Positions 53,754 to 64,000 are shown, counted from the stretch's first letter. The stretch: 64,000 bases of DNA from an uncultured Roseovarius sp. (GCA_947503145.1 CANNCP010000006.1:1-64000); one strand, 5' to 3'. Notes: a model not told the origin generated them from the sequence alone. Program-made: numbers and translations.

Positions 53754-55226
53754 ATGACCACCCCGGTTTCCGCACGGTATATCGAGACAGACATTGACCA
53801 GATCGCAGAGGCCAAGGGACGGATTGCCGTCCTGATTGGCAAGGACGGCAAGATGGATCCGGGCGCGCGCCGCGTGAACAAGCTGACCAGGGGCGCACTG
53901 GCACGGATGATCGACGGCGGCGCGCTGGAAAAGATGAAAACCGGCGATGTGAAAACGCTGGCCTGGCCCGCGGGACTGATCGCGGAGGCCGTCGATGTGG
54001 TCTGCGTCGAGCGTGGAGCCAAGCCTGACGAGGCGCGCAAGGCGGGTGTTGCCCTGGGCAAGCTGAAAGGTGCCGCTCCGTTGCTGGTGCTGGCGGGGCA
54101 GATTCGCCGCCCCGTCGATCTGGCGCTCGGCATCGTGCTGCGCGCCTATGAGTTCACCGCGCACAAGACCAAGGAAGCCGAGAAGAACGCAGGCGTGACG
54201 GTGATGGTCAAAGATCCCGGTGCAATCAAGGCCGAGGCCGATTCTGCCGCCGCAGTGGCCGAAGGCGTGTTCCTGACCCGCGATCTGGTTAGCGAACCGG
54301 CGAATCACCTGACCACCACCGAATTCGCTGAACGGATCAAGATGATGAAGGGGCTTGGCCTCAAGATCACCGTGCTGGAAGAGCCGGAACTGGAAAAACT
54401 CGGCATGGGCTGTCTGCTCAGCGTCGGGCACGGTAGCGCCAGCCCCTCCAAGGTGGCGGTGATGGAATGGTCGGGTGGCAAGAAGGACGAGGCGCCGCTG
54501 GCTCTGGTCGGCAAGGGCGTGGTGTTCGACACTGGCGGGATCAGCCTGAAACCGGCGGCGGGCATGGAGGACATGACCATGGACATGGGCGGCGCGGGCG
54601 TCGTCACAGGTGTGATGCACACCCTGGCCCGGCGCAAGGCAAAGGCCAATGTCGTGGGCCTTGTCGGGCTGGTCGAGAACATGCCGTCGGACCGGGCCAC
54701 GCGGCCCGGCGACGTGGTCACCTCGATGAAGGGTGATACGGTCGAGGTGATCAATACCGACGCCGAAGGTCGCCTGGTTCTGGCCGACGTCATGTGGCAT
54801 GCCCAAACCGCGTACAAACCGCGCGCGATGATTGATCTTGCGACCCTGACCGGGGCGATCATCATCGCGTTGGGGCATGAGAATGCAGGTGTATTCAGCA
54901 ACGATGACACCCTGTCGCGCGACTTTCTCAGGGCGGCAGAGGCCGAAGGCGAAGGTGCCTGGCGCTTGCCGATGGGGCAGGCCTATGACGACATGCTGAA
55001 AAGCCAGATCGCGGACATGAAGAATGTCGGCGGCAGGCCTGCCGGGTCGATCACCGCCGCGCAATTCCTCAAGCGGTTCGTCAAGGACGACATGCCGTGG
55101 ATACATCTGGACATCGCAGGCACGGCGTCGGTCAAGTCCGACACGACCTATGCGCCCAAGGGTGCGAGCGGCTGGGGGGTCATGGCACTGAACCGGCTGG
55201 TAGCGGATATGCTGGAAGGCGATTGA
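53754..55226 (+). CDS. pepA: leucyl aminopeptidase (M17)
   Basis: A 490-residue cytosol aminopeptidase. The N-terminal macro-like domain (to about 175) precedes the catalytic domain with the metal/bicarbonate motifs LVGKGVVFDTGGISLKP, DMGGAGVVTG and the M17 signature NTDAEGRLVLAD, followed by DLATLTGA. The hexameric enzyme releases N-terminal residues from peptides. Good GGAG ribosome site before ATG 53754. It is translationally coupled to holC (TGATG). Confidence 0.96.
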   Translation: MTTPVSARYIETDIDQIAEAKGRIAVLIGKDGKMDPGARRVNKLTRGALARMIDGGALEKMKTGDVKTLAWPAGLIAEAVDVVCVERGAKPDEARKAGVALGKLKGAAPLLVLAGQIRRPVDLALGIVLRAYEFTAHKTKEAEKNAGVTVMVKDPGAIKAEADSAAAVAEGVFLTRDLVSEPANHLTTTEFAERIKMMKGLGLKITVLEEPELEKLGMGCLLSVGHGSASPSKVAVMEWSGGKKDEAPLALVGKGVVFDTGGISLKPAAGMEDMTMDMGGAGVVTGVMHTLARRKAKANVVGLVGLVENMPSDRATRPGDVVTSMKGDTVEVINTDAEGRLVLADVMWHAQTAYKPRAMIDLATLTGAIIIALGHENAGVFSNDDTLSRDFLRAAEAEGEGAWRLPMGQAYDDMLKSQIADMKNVGGRPAGSITAAQFLKRFVKDDMPWIHLDIAGTASVKSDTTYAPKGASGWGVMALNRLVADMLEGD

Positions 55227-55699
55227 TGGGGGCGGCCTATTTCTATCATCTGACGCGTCAGCCGCTGGAGGACACGCTGCCGCTACTGCTGGGTAAGGCG
55301 CGGCAGGCGGGGTGGCGCGTGGCTGTGCGCGGCATGAGCCAGGCGCGCATGGAATGGCTGGACGAAAAGCTGTGGCAAGGGGCCGATGACGGGTTTCTGG
55401 CGCACGGTCTGGCCAGCGCACCGCACGCGGAGGATCAGCCGATCCTGCTGACAACGCAGACCGATTTGCCCAACGGCGCCGTCTGTCTGATGGCGGTGGA
55501 CGGTGCCGCCGTGACGCCCCAAGAAGTGACGGCGCTGTCGCGTGTCTGTATCCTGTTTGACGGCAACGATGATGCGGCGCTGGACGAGGCGCGCAGACAG
55601 TGGAAGGCGCTGACTGATGCGGGATGCGCCGCGCAATACTGGTCCGAAGAAAGCGGCCGGTGGGAAATGAAGGCCGAAAGGCTGCCCCCTTCGCCCTGA
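55226..55699 (+). CDS. holC: DNA polymerase III subunit chi
   Basis: A 157-residue HolC. It opens AAYFYHLTRQPLEDTLPLLL with the family's FYHL pattern, has GWRVAVRGMSQARMEWLDEKLW and ILFDGNDDAALDEAR near the C-terminus, and keeps the usual length of about 150. Chi links the clamp loader to SSB. The start overlaps the pepA stop, and pepA-holC is a conserved pair in alphaproteobacteria. Confidence 0.94.
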   Translation: MGAAYFYHLTRQPLEDTLPLLLGKARQAGWRVAVRGMSQARMEWLDEKLWQGADDGFLAHGLASAPHAEDQPILLTTQTDLPNGAVCLMAVDGAAVTPQEVTALSRVCILFDGNDDAALDEARRQWKALTDAGCAAQYWSEESGRWEMKAERLPPSP

Positions 55700-55802
55700 C
55701 GGGCGGCCTCGGCAGATGTAGGTGTCGGGCCGTTGCAAAACAGCAGTACGCTGGTTTTGCGCTGCATTTATCGAAGAATTCTGCTTGGGGGGACGAAACG
55801 CG

Positions 55803-56381
55803 TCAGCGTTCCAGCACAAGCACGCCATCCGCGATCTGCATCTTCGAGAACCGTTGCAGATAGGTCATGCCAAGCAGCGACTCGAACAACTCACCCTCGT
55901 TCACCACGGCGCGCAGATTGGCGTCATGCATGTCACCCACCGCAAAGCTGTCGAGCCGTACTGCCGCGGTGCGCACGATCCCGTTCGCCGTGCTGGCGGT
56001 GCCGAAATAATTGAGTGTATCCGGCGCCAAACCGGCGGCTGTGGCATCTTTTCTGCTCAGCACGATCTGGCTTGCCCCAGTATCGACGACAAAGCGGATC
56101 GGCGCGCCGTTCACCTCTGCCATCAGGTAATAATGCCCGTCCGGGGCGCGAGGCAGTTCGATCACGCCACCGGAAAACACGGTCTGGGTCGGTATCACGG
56201 TCCTGCGAATATCCTCCCACAATCCGATACCTGCCAGAACACCGACGAAGATGAGGCCCCATAACACCGCCTGCTGCAACGTTTTGCCCAGGCTGTTGCG
56301 GTTCGAGATCACGAACCAGAACACCACCGCGCTGCCCAGCACGATGAGGTAGATCAGATTTGCATTGTCGAATTCGTTCAT
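55803..56381 (-). CDS. membrane-anchored retropepsin-like aspartic protease (TIGR02281 type)
   Basis: A 192-residue protein. Two N-terminal transmembrane helices (about 8-26 and 37-54) are followed by a single clan-AA aspartic protease domain with the catalytic RFVVDTGASQIVLS (Asp100) and a later LLGMTYLQRFS flap/strand motif. One DTG per chain implies a homodimer. The protease domain should face the periplasm. The substrate is unknown. A start at 56408 is possible, but ATG 56381 gives the usual beginning. Confidence 0.88.
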   Translation of the reverse strand: MNEFDNANLIYLIVLGSAVVFWFVISNRNSLGKTLQQAVLWGLIFVGVLAGIGLWEDIRRTVIPTQTVFSGGVIELPRAPDGHYYLMAEVNGAPIRFVVDTGASQIVLSRKDATAAGLAPDTLNYFGTASTANGIVRTAAVRLDSFAVGDMHDANLRAVVNEGELFESLLGMTYLQRFSKMQIADGVLVLER

Positions 56382-56438
56382 GTCAGGCCGCCCGATTGAT
56401 TGGATCACAGATAGGGGGCAGGGGCGCGGAATGAAAGG

Positions 56439-57056
56439 TCAGGAAGGCAGGCCAAAGCCGCGCAGCCCGTCGAGGACGAATTGGACCGCAAGGGCGGCCA
56501 GCAGCATGCCGAGAAGCCGCGTCACCACGTTGATGCCGGTCTGGCCAAGCGCGTGTTCAAGCAGGACGGCCGCGAGAAAGGAAATGAAAACAAGGGTCAA
56601 CACCACGAACATGATACCTAGAATCCATGAAAGTCCGGCAATGCCGTCCTGTTGCCCGGCCAGCAGGATCACCGTGGCAATCGCGCCGGGCCCGGCGATA
56701 AGCGGGATCGCAAGTGGAAAGACAGACGGATCATGGTGATCGTCATTGTCCACCTGATCCTCGCGCCGCTTGGTGCGCCGGTCAAAGAGCATGTCGAGCG
56801 CGGTCAGAAACAGCAGGATGCCGCCTGCGATGCGAAACGCGGGCATCGAAATGCCGATAAAGCCGAGCACGGCTTCGCCGAACGCGGCAAAGACGCAGAG
56901 CAGCAATGCGCTGGTGACACAGGCGCGGATCGCGATCCGGCGGCGCCGTCCCCGGTCCATCCCTTGCGTCATTGCCAGGAACAACGGTGCCAGCGCGATT
57001 GGATCCATCACGATGAAAAGGGTTACGAATGTCGTAATGAGCGCGGCATTGTCCAT
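56439..57056 (-). CDS. MarC family integral membrane protein
   Basis: A 205-residue, six-helix protein with the MarC features: LFIVMDPIALAPLFLAMTQG early, FRIAGGILLFLTALDMLF, then FPLAIPLIAGPGAIATVILL. The cytoplasmic loop has a charged, His/Asp-rich stretch (DRRTKRREDQVDNDDHHD). Despite the old 'multiple antibiotic resistance' name, the function is not known. The gene stands alone between the protease and ABC-F genes. Confidence 0.92.
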   Translation of the reverse strand: MDNAALITTFVTLFIVMDPIALAPLFLAMTQGMDRGRRRRIAIRACVTSALLLCVFAAFGEAVLGFIGISMPAFRIAGGILLFLTALDMLFDRRTKRREDQVDNDDHHDPSVFPLAIPLIAGPGAIATVILLAGQQDGIAGLSWILGIMFVVLTLVFISFLAAVLLEHALGQTGINVVTRLLGMLLAALAVQFVLDGLRGFGLPS

Positions 57057-57104
57057 TGCATCTGAATGCGGACCGATCCGGGGCTTGTCAACTGTCCGGC
57101 CGGT

Positions 57105-58949
57105 TCAGGACTGGGCCTTCTCCAGCTTTTCGAGCGATTTCATCCACATGGATTCGGCGCGTTCGAGGCCATCCATCACCTCTGAATATTTGCGTTGCCA
57201 GACGGCTGCCTCGTCCGATTTGCCTTCGTCATACATTGCCGGATCGGCCAGCTTCTTGGCCAGTCTGTCTCGCATTGTATTCAGCTTATCAACACGTTCC
57301 TCGCATTTCTTCACGTCTTGACGCAAGGACAGGATCGCATCCCGCGAGGGGCGTTTCTGCTTGTTTGTCTTTGGCTTCTGCGCGGGCTTGTCGCTGGCCA
57401 GCAGCGTCGTGCGGTAGCTCTCCAGATCGCCTTCGTAGGGGGCGACGCGGCCATCCTTGACCAGCCACAGGCGGTCTGCCACGAGGCTGAGCAGATGCAT
57501 GTCATGACTGACCAGGATCACGGCACCCGAATAGGCGGTCAACGCCTCCACCAGTGCCTCGCGCGATTCGATATCGAGGTGGTTGGTGGGCTCGTCGAGG
57601 ATCAGCATATGCGGCGCATCAATCGTCGCCAGCATCAGCGACAGCCGCGCCTTCTGGCCGCCTGACAGTTTACCGACCAGCGTTTCGGCCTGCTCTGCCC
57701 CGATGCCAAAGCCGCCCAGTCGCGCACGCAGGCGCGAGGGCGTCTCGCCGGGGCGCAGCCGCCGGATATGGTCCACGGGTGTCTCGTCGACATGCAGCTC
57801 TTCGACCTGATGCTGTGCGAAATAGCCGACGCGCAGCTTTGATGATGTTGTCATACTCCCCGACATGACATCAAGGCTGCCTGCTAACATCTTGGAAAGT
57901 GTCGATTTACCCTGTCCGTTCTTGCCCAGAAGGGCGATCCGGTCATCCTGGTCGATCCTCAGGCTCAGACGTGACAGAACCGCCTTGCCGTCATAGCCCA
58001 CGGCGACGTCTTCAAGCGCGATGATGGGCGGCGACAGTTCTTCGGGCGAGGGAAAGGTGAATTTCTTGAGCGCGGCCTCCTGCGGGGTGGTGATCGGGGT
58101 CATTTTCTCGATCATCTTGAGCCGTGACTGGGCCTGTACGGCCTTGGACGCCTTGGCCCGGAACCGGTCCACGAAGCTCTGCAGGTGGGCGCGGCGCGCG
58201 TCCTGTTTTCTGGCCTCGGATTCCGCTGCTGCCAACCGTGCCGCACGGGTGCGCGCGAAGGTGTCGTAACCGCCCTGATAGAGCGTCAGCTTGCGGTCTT
58301 CCAGATGCAGGATCGCTCCTACCGCGCGGTTCAGCAACTCGCGGTCGTGGCTGATGATCAGCACCGTGTGCGGATACCGCGCGAGGTAGGTTTCCAGCCA
58401 GAGCGCGCCTTCGAGGTCGAGATAGTTGGTCGGCTCATCGAGAAGCAGCAGGTCTGGCTGCGCAAACAGGACCGCTGCCAATGCCACCCGCATCCGCCAG
58501 CCACCGGAGAAGGCTGAACAGGGCTGGCGTTGCTCGTTATCGGTAAAACCAAGCCCCTTGAGGATCGAGGCGGCGCGCGCCTCGGCACCCCAGGCATCGA
58601 TATCGCTCAGCCGCGTCTGCACTTCGGCGATCCGCGCGGGGTCGGTGGCGGTGTCGGCTTCGGCCAGCAGTGCCGCGCGTTCGGTATCTGCGGCCAGCAC
58701 CGTGTCGATCAGCGATACCTCGTTGCCGGGCACTTCCTGGGCGACGCCGCCGATGCGGGCGCGATTGGGCAGGGTGATGACGCCGGACTCCAGCGCCAGT
58801 TCGCCCCGGATCAGGCGAAAGAGCGTCGTCTTGCCGGTGCCATTGCGCCCGACGATGCCGACCTTGTGGCCGTCAGGGATGGTGGCCGAGGCGTTGACGA
58901 TCAGCGGGCGGCCAGCGACCGAATAGGATATGTCTGTAATTCTTAGCAT
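57105..58949 (-). CDS. ABC-F family ATPase
   Basis: A 614-residue soluble protein with two ABC domains and no membrane part. Walker A motifs are GRNGTGKTT (about 35-43) and GKNGQGKST (about 340-348); each half has a signature (FSGGWRMRVALA, LSGGQKARLSLM) and Walker B with DEPTNYLD or DEPTNHLD. The linker between the domains (about 240-300) holds the P-site tRNA-interaction helices, and the C-terminal 90 residues form a Lys/Glu-rich coiled coil. Such proteins bind the ribosomal E site and relieve stalling. It is closest in layout to YheS/Uup-type housekeeping factors. Antibiotic protection is not implied. Confidence 0.93.
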   Translation of the reverse strand: MLRITDISYSVAGRPLIVNASATIPDGHKVGIVGRNGTGKTTLFRLIRGELALESGVITLPNRARIGGVAQEVPGNEVSLIDTVLAADTERAALLAEADTATDPARIAEVQTRLSDIDAWGAEARAASILKGLGFTDNEQRQPCSAFSGGWRMRVALAAVLFAQPDLLLLDEPTNYLDLEGALWLETYLARYPHTVLIISHDRELLNRAVGAILHLEDRKLTLYQGGYDTFARTRAARLAAAESEARKQDARRAHLQSFVDRFRAKASKAVQAQSRLKMIEKMTPITTPQEAALKKFTFPSPEELSPPIIALEDVAVGYDGKAVLSRLSLRIDQDDRIALLGKNGQGKSTLSKMLAGSLDVMSGSMTTSSKLRVGYFAQHQVEELHVDETPVDHIRRLRPGETPSRLRARLGGFGIGAEQAETLVGKLSGGQKARLSLMLATIDAPHMLILDEPTNHLDIESREALVEALTAYSGAVILVSHDMHLLSLVADRLWLVKDGRVAPYEGDLESYRTTLLASDKPAQKPKTNKQKRPSRDAILSLRQDVKKCEERVDKLNTMRDRLAKKLADPAMYDEGKSDEAAVWQRKYSEVMDGLERAESMWMKSLEKLEKAQS

Positions 58950-58992
58950 GGCGCCGAGCGATGGCGAACCGCTCGGGCCTTGTCAATGCCGG

Positions 58993-59280
58993 TTATTCCT
59001 TCAGGAGTGCGGCCAAGCCATCTGCCGGGAATGACGTGAAGCCAACAAACGATTGGTTGCCCTCTTCGCTGAAGGCAAAGATGTGTATTTCGTCGTTATG
59101 CAGCGTTGCGCGGCAGAAAGTGCCTTCATGTGTGATGCTGTCGGGGCATTCCGCGAGATCCAGATGGGGGACGGCTATTTCAAACTGGTCATAGGTCAGT
59201 GCAACGGGTGCGTCTCCCGCCAGAACGGGCGAGGCGGCACAGATACAGACAGCGACGAGGTGAGGAAATTTCAGGGTCAT
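58993..59280 (-). CDS. small exported protein of unknown function
   Basis: 95 residues with a clear Sec signal (FPHLVAVCICAASPVLAGD, cleavage about residue 21) and a mature part of about 74 residues. The mature part includes two cysteines (AECPDS and TFCRATL) that could form a disulfide, then HIFAFSEEGNQSFVGF. I do not recognise the family. It lies alone between the ABC-F gene and repeat copy D. Codon pattern and signal peptide support a real gene. Confidence 0.7.
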   Translation of the reverse strand: MTLKFPHLVAVCICAASPVLAGDAPVALTYDQFEIAVPHLDLAECPDSITHEGTFCRATLHNDEIHIFAFSEEGNQSFVGFTSFPADGLAALLKE

Positions 59281-59353
59281 GTCATCGTCCTTTGCATGGT
59301 GAGAGTCGATCTCCCATTCTATTCTGATAGATTTACTCAGAAATAAAAACCCC

Positions 59354-59469
59354 TAAAACGTTCTGCGAAAAGCTGTGATTCAGGTTTTTTGCGGAACGCA
59401 GCGATATATATGACCGTTGCACGCATTCCGCCTTGACCGAGTGCCTCGGGTTCAAGGCGCAACGCTTTA
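59354..59469 (+). repeat. dispersed structured repeat, copy D (full length, 116 bp)
   Basis: Begins TAAAACGTTCTGCG and ends with the inverted counterpart CAACGCTTTA, so it has terminal inverted repeats. The interior GCGATATATATGACCGTTGC and the CTTGACCGAGTG / TTCAAGG hairpin match copy C almost throughout. It sits between a minus-strand gene start and the ndk promoter. Confidence 0.8.
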
Positions 59470-59569
59470 GAATCACGCACCGTAAAACCAGCTATTCGAG
59501 CTTTATCCCACCCAAGCACCATGCTAAGGCCGAGCCCGAGATTTAACCTGTTCTTGAAAAGAGGCCGAC

Positions 59570-59992
59570 ATGGCAAGCGAACGCACACTGAGCATCATCA
59601 AACCCGACGCAACCAAACGCAACCTGACCGGCAAGATCAACGCCAAGTTCGAGGATGCAGGCCTGCGCATCATCGCGCAAAAGCGCATTCACCTGACCAA
59701 GGCGCAGGCCGGCGTATTCTACGCCGTACATGCCGAGCGGCCGTTCTACGATGAACTGTGCGAATTCATGGCTTCCGAACCAGTGGTCGTGCAGGTGCTG
59801 GAAGGCGAAGGTGCGATTGCCAAGAACCGCGAAGTGATGGGGGCCACGAACCCCGCCGATGCGGCCCCCGGCACGATCCGTGCAGATTTCGCCGAGAGCG
59901 TCGGCGAAAACTCGGTTCACGGTTCGGACGCGCCGGAAACGGCTGCTGTTGAAATCGCCTACTTCTTTTCCGGGCTTGAACTGGTCGGCTGA
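59570..59992 (+). CDS. ndk: nucleoside diphosphate kinase
   Basis: A 140-residue [21 protein letters not shown] opens it, [20 protein letters not shown] is the nucleotide-binding stretch, and the phosphoacceptor His117 is in [12 protein letters not shown]. It balances NTP pools by transferring the gamma-phosphate between nucleotides. A GAAAAGAGG-like ribosome site lies upstream, and a Rho-independent terminator follows. Confidence 0.97.
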   Translation: MASERTLSIIKPDATKRNLTGKINAKFEDAGLRIIAQKRIHLTKAQAGVFYAVHAERPFYDELCEFMASEPVVVQVLEGEGAIAKNREVMGATNPADAAPGTIRADFAESVGENSVHGSDAPETAAVEIAYFFSGLELVG

Positions 59993-60634
59993 TCGACAAG
60001 TCGCTGACGCGGCCAGGGGCAGCCTTTCACAGGCTGCCCTTTGTCATTTGCGCGGCCAGCAGGATATGAGCCCAGGCAATTCATCAATGGCGCACGGCCC
60101 TGTCGCATTCATATGCTGGCGAAATCGGTAAAAACGCGTCGCGGTGCCGGTTGCGGCTTGGGCGCGGGTTTGGCCGACGGGCCGCGTGGTGGTTTTGGGG
60201 TCATGTTATGCATCTATTCTGCTCCAGCCTCAGGAAGGTCGGCCGGTTCATGCCCGCCGACGCTTTGTTATTAGAGGGAAGGTTGCACGAACTCAGGGCA
60301 TGGGTTGGGTGAAATCATGGTGAATTCTTGCCGATCCGAGTCTGCTTGGTGTTGAAAGATCAGGCGATCCGCCGGGGGTGCCGCATCTTTGCGCAGAAGG
60401 CGTTATGGGGACGGCGGGCTATCGGGGCGGCACGCGGGTGAGGCGCCAGTGCACGGCATTGTTCTTGACCGTAACGAGGGACTTTACGCGGGTGGACAGG
60501 CCGACAAGCTGCGTCACATGACAGGAAACAAGCGGCGGCAGTGGTGGAAGCGGGGTTTTGTCCCAAGCTGGTGGTGCGTGCAGGCCGGGCCAGTGTTGGT
60601 CCGGCCGTTCCTGGCTTCGGTTCGGGGCTGGATC
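59993..60634. other. 642-bp spacer after ndk, no supported gene
   Basis: Contains the ndk terminator near its start. Open frames such as 60389-60637 (plus) or 60360-60566 (minus) have no recognisable features and an Arg/Trp-rich composition typical of chance frames. Repeat copy E follows at 60635. Confidence 0.4.
60017..60043 (+). terminator. Rho-independent terminator after ndk
   Basis: GGGCAGCCT (60017-60025) pairs exactly with AGGCTGCCC (60031-60039), five-base loop, then TTTGT. Twenty-five bp after the ndk stop. Confidence 0.85.
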
Positions 60635-60685
60635 TAAAGCGTTTTGCGAAAAACCTGAATCACAGTTGTATTGCCAAACGCTTTA
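60635..60685 (-). repeat. dispersed structured repeat, copy E (51 bp)
   Basis: On the plus strand it runs from TAAAGCGTTTTGCG to AAACGCTTTA, a terminal inverted repeat. The interior CTGAATCACAG is the reverse complement of the core seen in copies A and D. Read on the minus strand, its first three bases (TAA) form the stop codon of the ASKHA gene, so the element abuts or overlaps that coding end. Confidence 0.75.
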
Positions 60686-62719
60686 GCCGCGCCGCCGTCT
60701 GCGACCACCGCCCGCACCGTCGCCGCCAGTGTTGAATGACACATTCGGCAGCACCACGATGCTGTTGAGGATCGGGAACGGTTCCACGGCATTGGGAATC
60801 GCCGAGGCGTTCACAAAATGCTCCTGAAAGCGCGACTCGACGGCGGTCTCGATCTTGTGGATGCGGCGCACGGTCTCTTCGATCACGGCGCGCGCGTCCT
60901 TGTTGATCAGGGCGATCCGGGCGCCGGTGCCTGCAGCGTTGCCGGCCGACGTGACCTTTTCCAGCGGCGCGTCGGGGATCATGCCCAGCACCATGGCGTG
61001 TTTGGGGCTGATATGCGCGCCAAAGGCACCGGCCAGCACGACACGGTCGACATTGTCGATGCCGAACTTGTCCATCAGCAGGCGCGCGCCGGAATAGAGC
61101 GCGGCCTTGGCCATCTGGATCGCGCGGATGTCGGGGTTGGTGATTGTGATGCGCGGCCCGCCTTCTGCGGACGCGTCATGCAGCAGGTAGGAGTTGGTCC
61201 GCCCGTCCGGGATGCAGCGTGCCGTGCCGGTCTGCGCGGCAGAGCCAATCAGGCCGGAGGCGTCCAGGACACCGGCAAGGCGCATCTCGGCGATTGCCTC
61301 GATGATGCCTGATCCGCAGATGCCGGTGATCCCGCTATCGGCTGTGGCCTCGGCAAAACCCGGATCGTTCGACCAGATTTCCGAACCGATCACGCGAAAG
61401 CGCGGCTCCTTGGTCACCGGATCGATTTCGACCTTCTCGATGGCACCGGGGGCGGCGCGCTGGCCGGCACTGATCTGTGCGCCCTCGAAGGCCGGTCCGG
61501 TGGGCGACGAACAGGCCAGGACCTTATCCTTGTTGCCCAGCAGAATTTCGGCATTGGTGCCGACATCCACGATCAGCACCAGGTCCTCGGACTTGTCCGG
61601 TGCCTCTGACAGGGCTACGGCGGCAGCGTCTGCACCGACATGGCCCGCGATGCAGGGCAGCAGGTAGACGCGCGCCGACGGGTGCAGGACGAGATCGAGT
61701 TCGTGCGCGTGCAGGCGGATGGCATCGGAGGTGCCCAGCGCAAAGGGCGCCTGGCCCAGCTCGAACGGGTCGATGCCCAGAAACAGGTGATGCATGACCG
61801 GGTTGCAGACAAAGACGGCATCGACGATGAGTGTCTTGTCGATGTCCGCCTCGGCAGCGACAGTGTCAAATAACGTGTTCATGCCGTCGCGTACGGCGGC
61901 GGTCATTTCGGCGGCACCGCCCTTGTTCATCATGGAGTAGCTGACGCGGCTCATCAGATCCTCGCCAAAGCGGATCTGCGGGTTCATGACGCCCGACGAC
62001 GCGATCACCTCGCCGGTGCCCAGGTCGCACAGATGCGCGGCAATGGTGGTGGAGCCCAGATCGACGGCGAGACCGTAGACCGTACCTTCGTAGAAACCCG
62101 GCCATAGCTGTATGATCCGGGGGGGATTTTCCTCGTCCCCCAGGTTGATGGCGCAGGTGACCTTCCAGCCGCCCTTGCGCAGAATCGGTTGCATGGTTTG
62201 CAGGATGTGCAGATCGGCATGGATATTCTTGAGTTGCCATTGTTCGTCCAGCGCGGTGCAGAGCCGCTCCAGATCGCCTGACGGCTTGTGCATGTCGGGC
62301 TCTTCCACCTCGACATAATAGAGCCGGGTAGAGGGATTCAGCGTGATGTCGCGGACCTCGGCACGTTTGCGTACGACCTGCTTGTGCACCTGGCTTTCGG
62401 GCGGCACGTCAATGACCACATCGCGCTGCACCGTGGCCTGACAGCCAAGGCGGCGGCCTTTTTTCAGGCCGCGCTTGTCATCGTAGCGCTGTTCGACCGA
62501 GTTCCATTCCGACAGCGCGTTCTCATGCACGATCACACCGTGTTTGGCGAATTCTCCATAGGCCGGCGTGATCTGGCATTTCGAGCAGATGCCGCGCCCG
62601 CCACAGACCGAATCGAGGTCCACTCCGAGCTGCCGCGCGGCGGTCAGCACGGGCGTGCCCACCGGGAAATGACCGCGTTTGCCCGAAGGCGTGAAGATGA
62701 CGAGCGGATCGGTGGTCAT
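60683..62719 (-). CDS. ASKHA/ferredoxin protein, RamA/RACo-like corrinoid reactivase
   Basis: About 678 residues. An N-terminal [2Fe-2S] ferredoxin domain has cysteines 39, 45 and 48 (CGGRGICSKC) and 93 (LGCQAT). A linker is followed by an ASKHA actin-like ATPase core with VYGLAVDLGSTTIAAHL, VIVDVGTNAEILLGN-type phosphate motifs and GICGSGIIEAIAEM. Such proteins reduce inactive cob(II)alamin back to cob(I)alamin at the expense of ATP, for corrinoid methyltransferases and split methionine synthases. ATG 62719 has a GGAG site and starts the ferredoxin domain; the open frame to 62977 is not conserved-looking. The C-terminus ends GGGRRRRRG, like the methyltransferase at 25780, its probable partner. 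The stop codon is the first triplet of repeat copy E. Confidence 0.88.
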   Translation of the reverse strand: MTTDPLVIFTPSGKRGHFPVGTPVLTAARQLGVDLDSVCGGRGICSKCQITPAYGEFAKHGVIVHENALSEWNSVEQRYDDKRGLKKGRRLGCQATVQRDVVIDVPPESQVHKQVVRKRAEVRDITLNPSTRLYYVEVEEPDMHKPSGDLERLCTALDEQWQLKNIHADLHILQTMQPILRKGGWKVTCAINLGDEENPPRIIQLWPGFYEGTVYGLAVDLGSTTIAAHLCDLGTGEVIASSGVMNPQIRFGEDLMSRVSYSMMNKGGAAEMTAAVRDGMNTLFDTVAAEADIDKTLIVDAVFVCNPVMHHLFLGIDPFELGQAPFALGTSDAIRLHAHELDLVLHPSARVYLLPCIAGHVGADAAAVALSEAPDKSEDLVLIVDVGTNAEILLGNKDKVLACSSPTGPAFEGAQISAGQRAAPGAIEKVEIDPVTKEPRFRVIGSEIWSNDPGFAEATADSGITGICGSGIIEAIAEMRLAGVLDASGLIGSAAQTGTARCIPDGRTNSYLLHDASAEGGPRITITNPDIRAIQMAKAALYSGARLLMDKFGIDNVDRVVLAGAFGAHISPKHAMVLGMIPDAPLEKVTSAGNAAGTGARIALINKDARAVIEETVRRIHKIETAVESRFQEHFVNASAIPNAVEPFPILNSIVVLPNVSFNTGGDGAGGGRRRRRG

Positions 62720-64000
<1,281 letters not shown>

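Noticed and set aside
57105..58949. Antibiotic-resistance ABC-F protein
   Set aside because: Domain layout and coiled-coil tail fit housekeeping YheS/Uup-type factors. No resistance genes are nearby.

Overview
The window looks like a chromosomal segment of a marine-type alphaproteobacterium, most likely Rhodobacteraceae (Roseobacter group). The evidence is moderately high G+C, three multi-subunit uptake systems (two TRAP, one polyamine-type ABC), the alphaproteobacterial lptF-lptG-lptD-surA-pdxA-rsmA order, a pterin-binding methyltransferase plus RamA-like reactivase of the kind used in the split methionine synthase of roseobacters, and a Hint/RTX protein. No phage, insertion sequence, CRISPR array or rRNA gene was seen. 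There is one tRNA gene, a TPP riboswitch and a family of short structured repeats.

Layout. 1-1464 (minus): a short FkbM-type methyltransferase and a TetR regulator. 2024-10796 (plus): acyl-CoA dehydrogenase, acyl-CoA ligase, APH-type kinase, a TRAP transporter (Q, M, P), a quinone oxidoreductase-like MDR enzyme and an alpha/beta hydrolase. The ligase/kinase/ACAD trio matches the parts of the 4-hydroxyacid phosphorylation-elimination route (bacterial Lva, human ACAD10/11). 11138-13628 (minus): LemA and a DUF2207 membrane protein. 13939-17332 (minus): thiBPQ behind a TPP riboswitch. 17741-21632 (plus): a lone receiver protein and a soluble multi-PAS hybrid kinase. 22405-24233 (minus): rlmE and ppx/gppA. 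24468-26841 (plus): 'virulence factor' family protein, MetF-like reductase and a methyl-THF:corrinoid methyltransferase, ending at a clear terminator. 26978-28455 (minus): pssA and psd. 28749-35357: malonate system, a GntR/MatR-like regulator divergent from a TRAP transporter, malonyl-CoA decarboxylase and malonyl-CoA synthetase. 35574-40727 (plus): remnant of an ABC ATPase, binding protein, two permeases, and an Ldh/DpkA-type imino-acid reductase. 41126-42171 (minus): DsbB and a YqaA/DedA-type protein. 42325-42408: tRNA-Leu(CAA). 42409-45142: a palindrome-rich spacer and a Hint/RTX protein. 45396-53546 (minus): envelope, cofactor and rRNA operon. 53754-55699 (plus): pepA-holC. 55803-59280 (minus): aspartic protease, MarC, ABC-F and a small exported protein. 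59570 ndk (plus). 60683-62719 (minus): ASKHA/RamA-like ferredoxin protein. 63329-64000: guaB, cut by the window end.

How the parts connect. The two TRAP operons each couple uptake of an organic acid to CoA activation: an inferred hydroxy acid in the first, malonate in the second. The folate/corrinoid cluster at 24-27 kb and the ASKHA protein at 61 kb probably serve the same methionine synthase, and both proteins end in nearly the same Arg/Gly tail. The polyamine-type transporter has lost its neighbouring ATPase gene, leaving only a fragment of its C-terminal TOBE-like domain. Most promising for new biology are the predicted 4-hydroxyacid operon, the shared GRRRRG tails, and the dispersed two-hairpin repeat.
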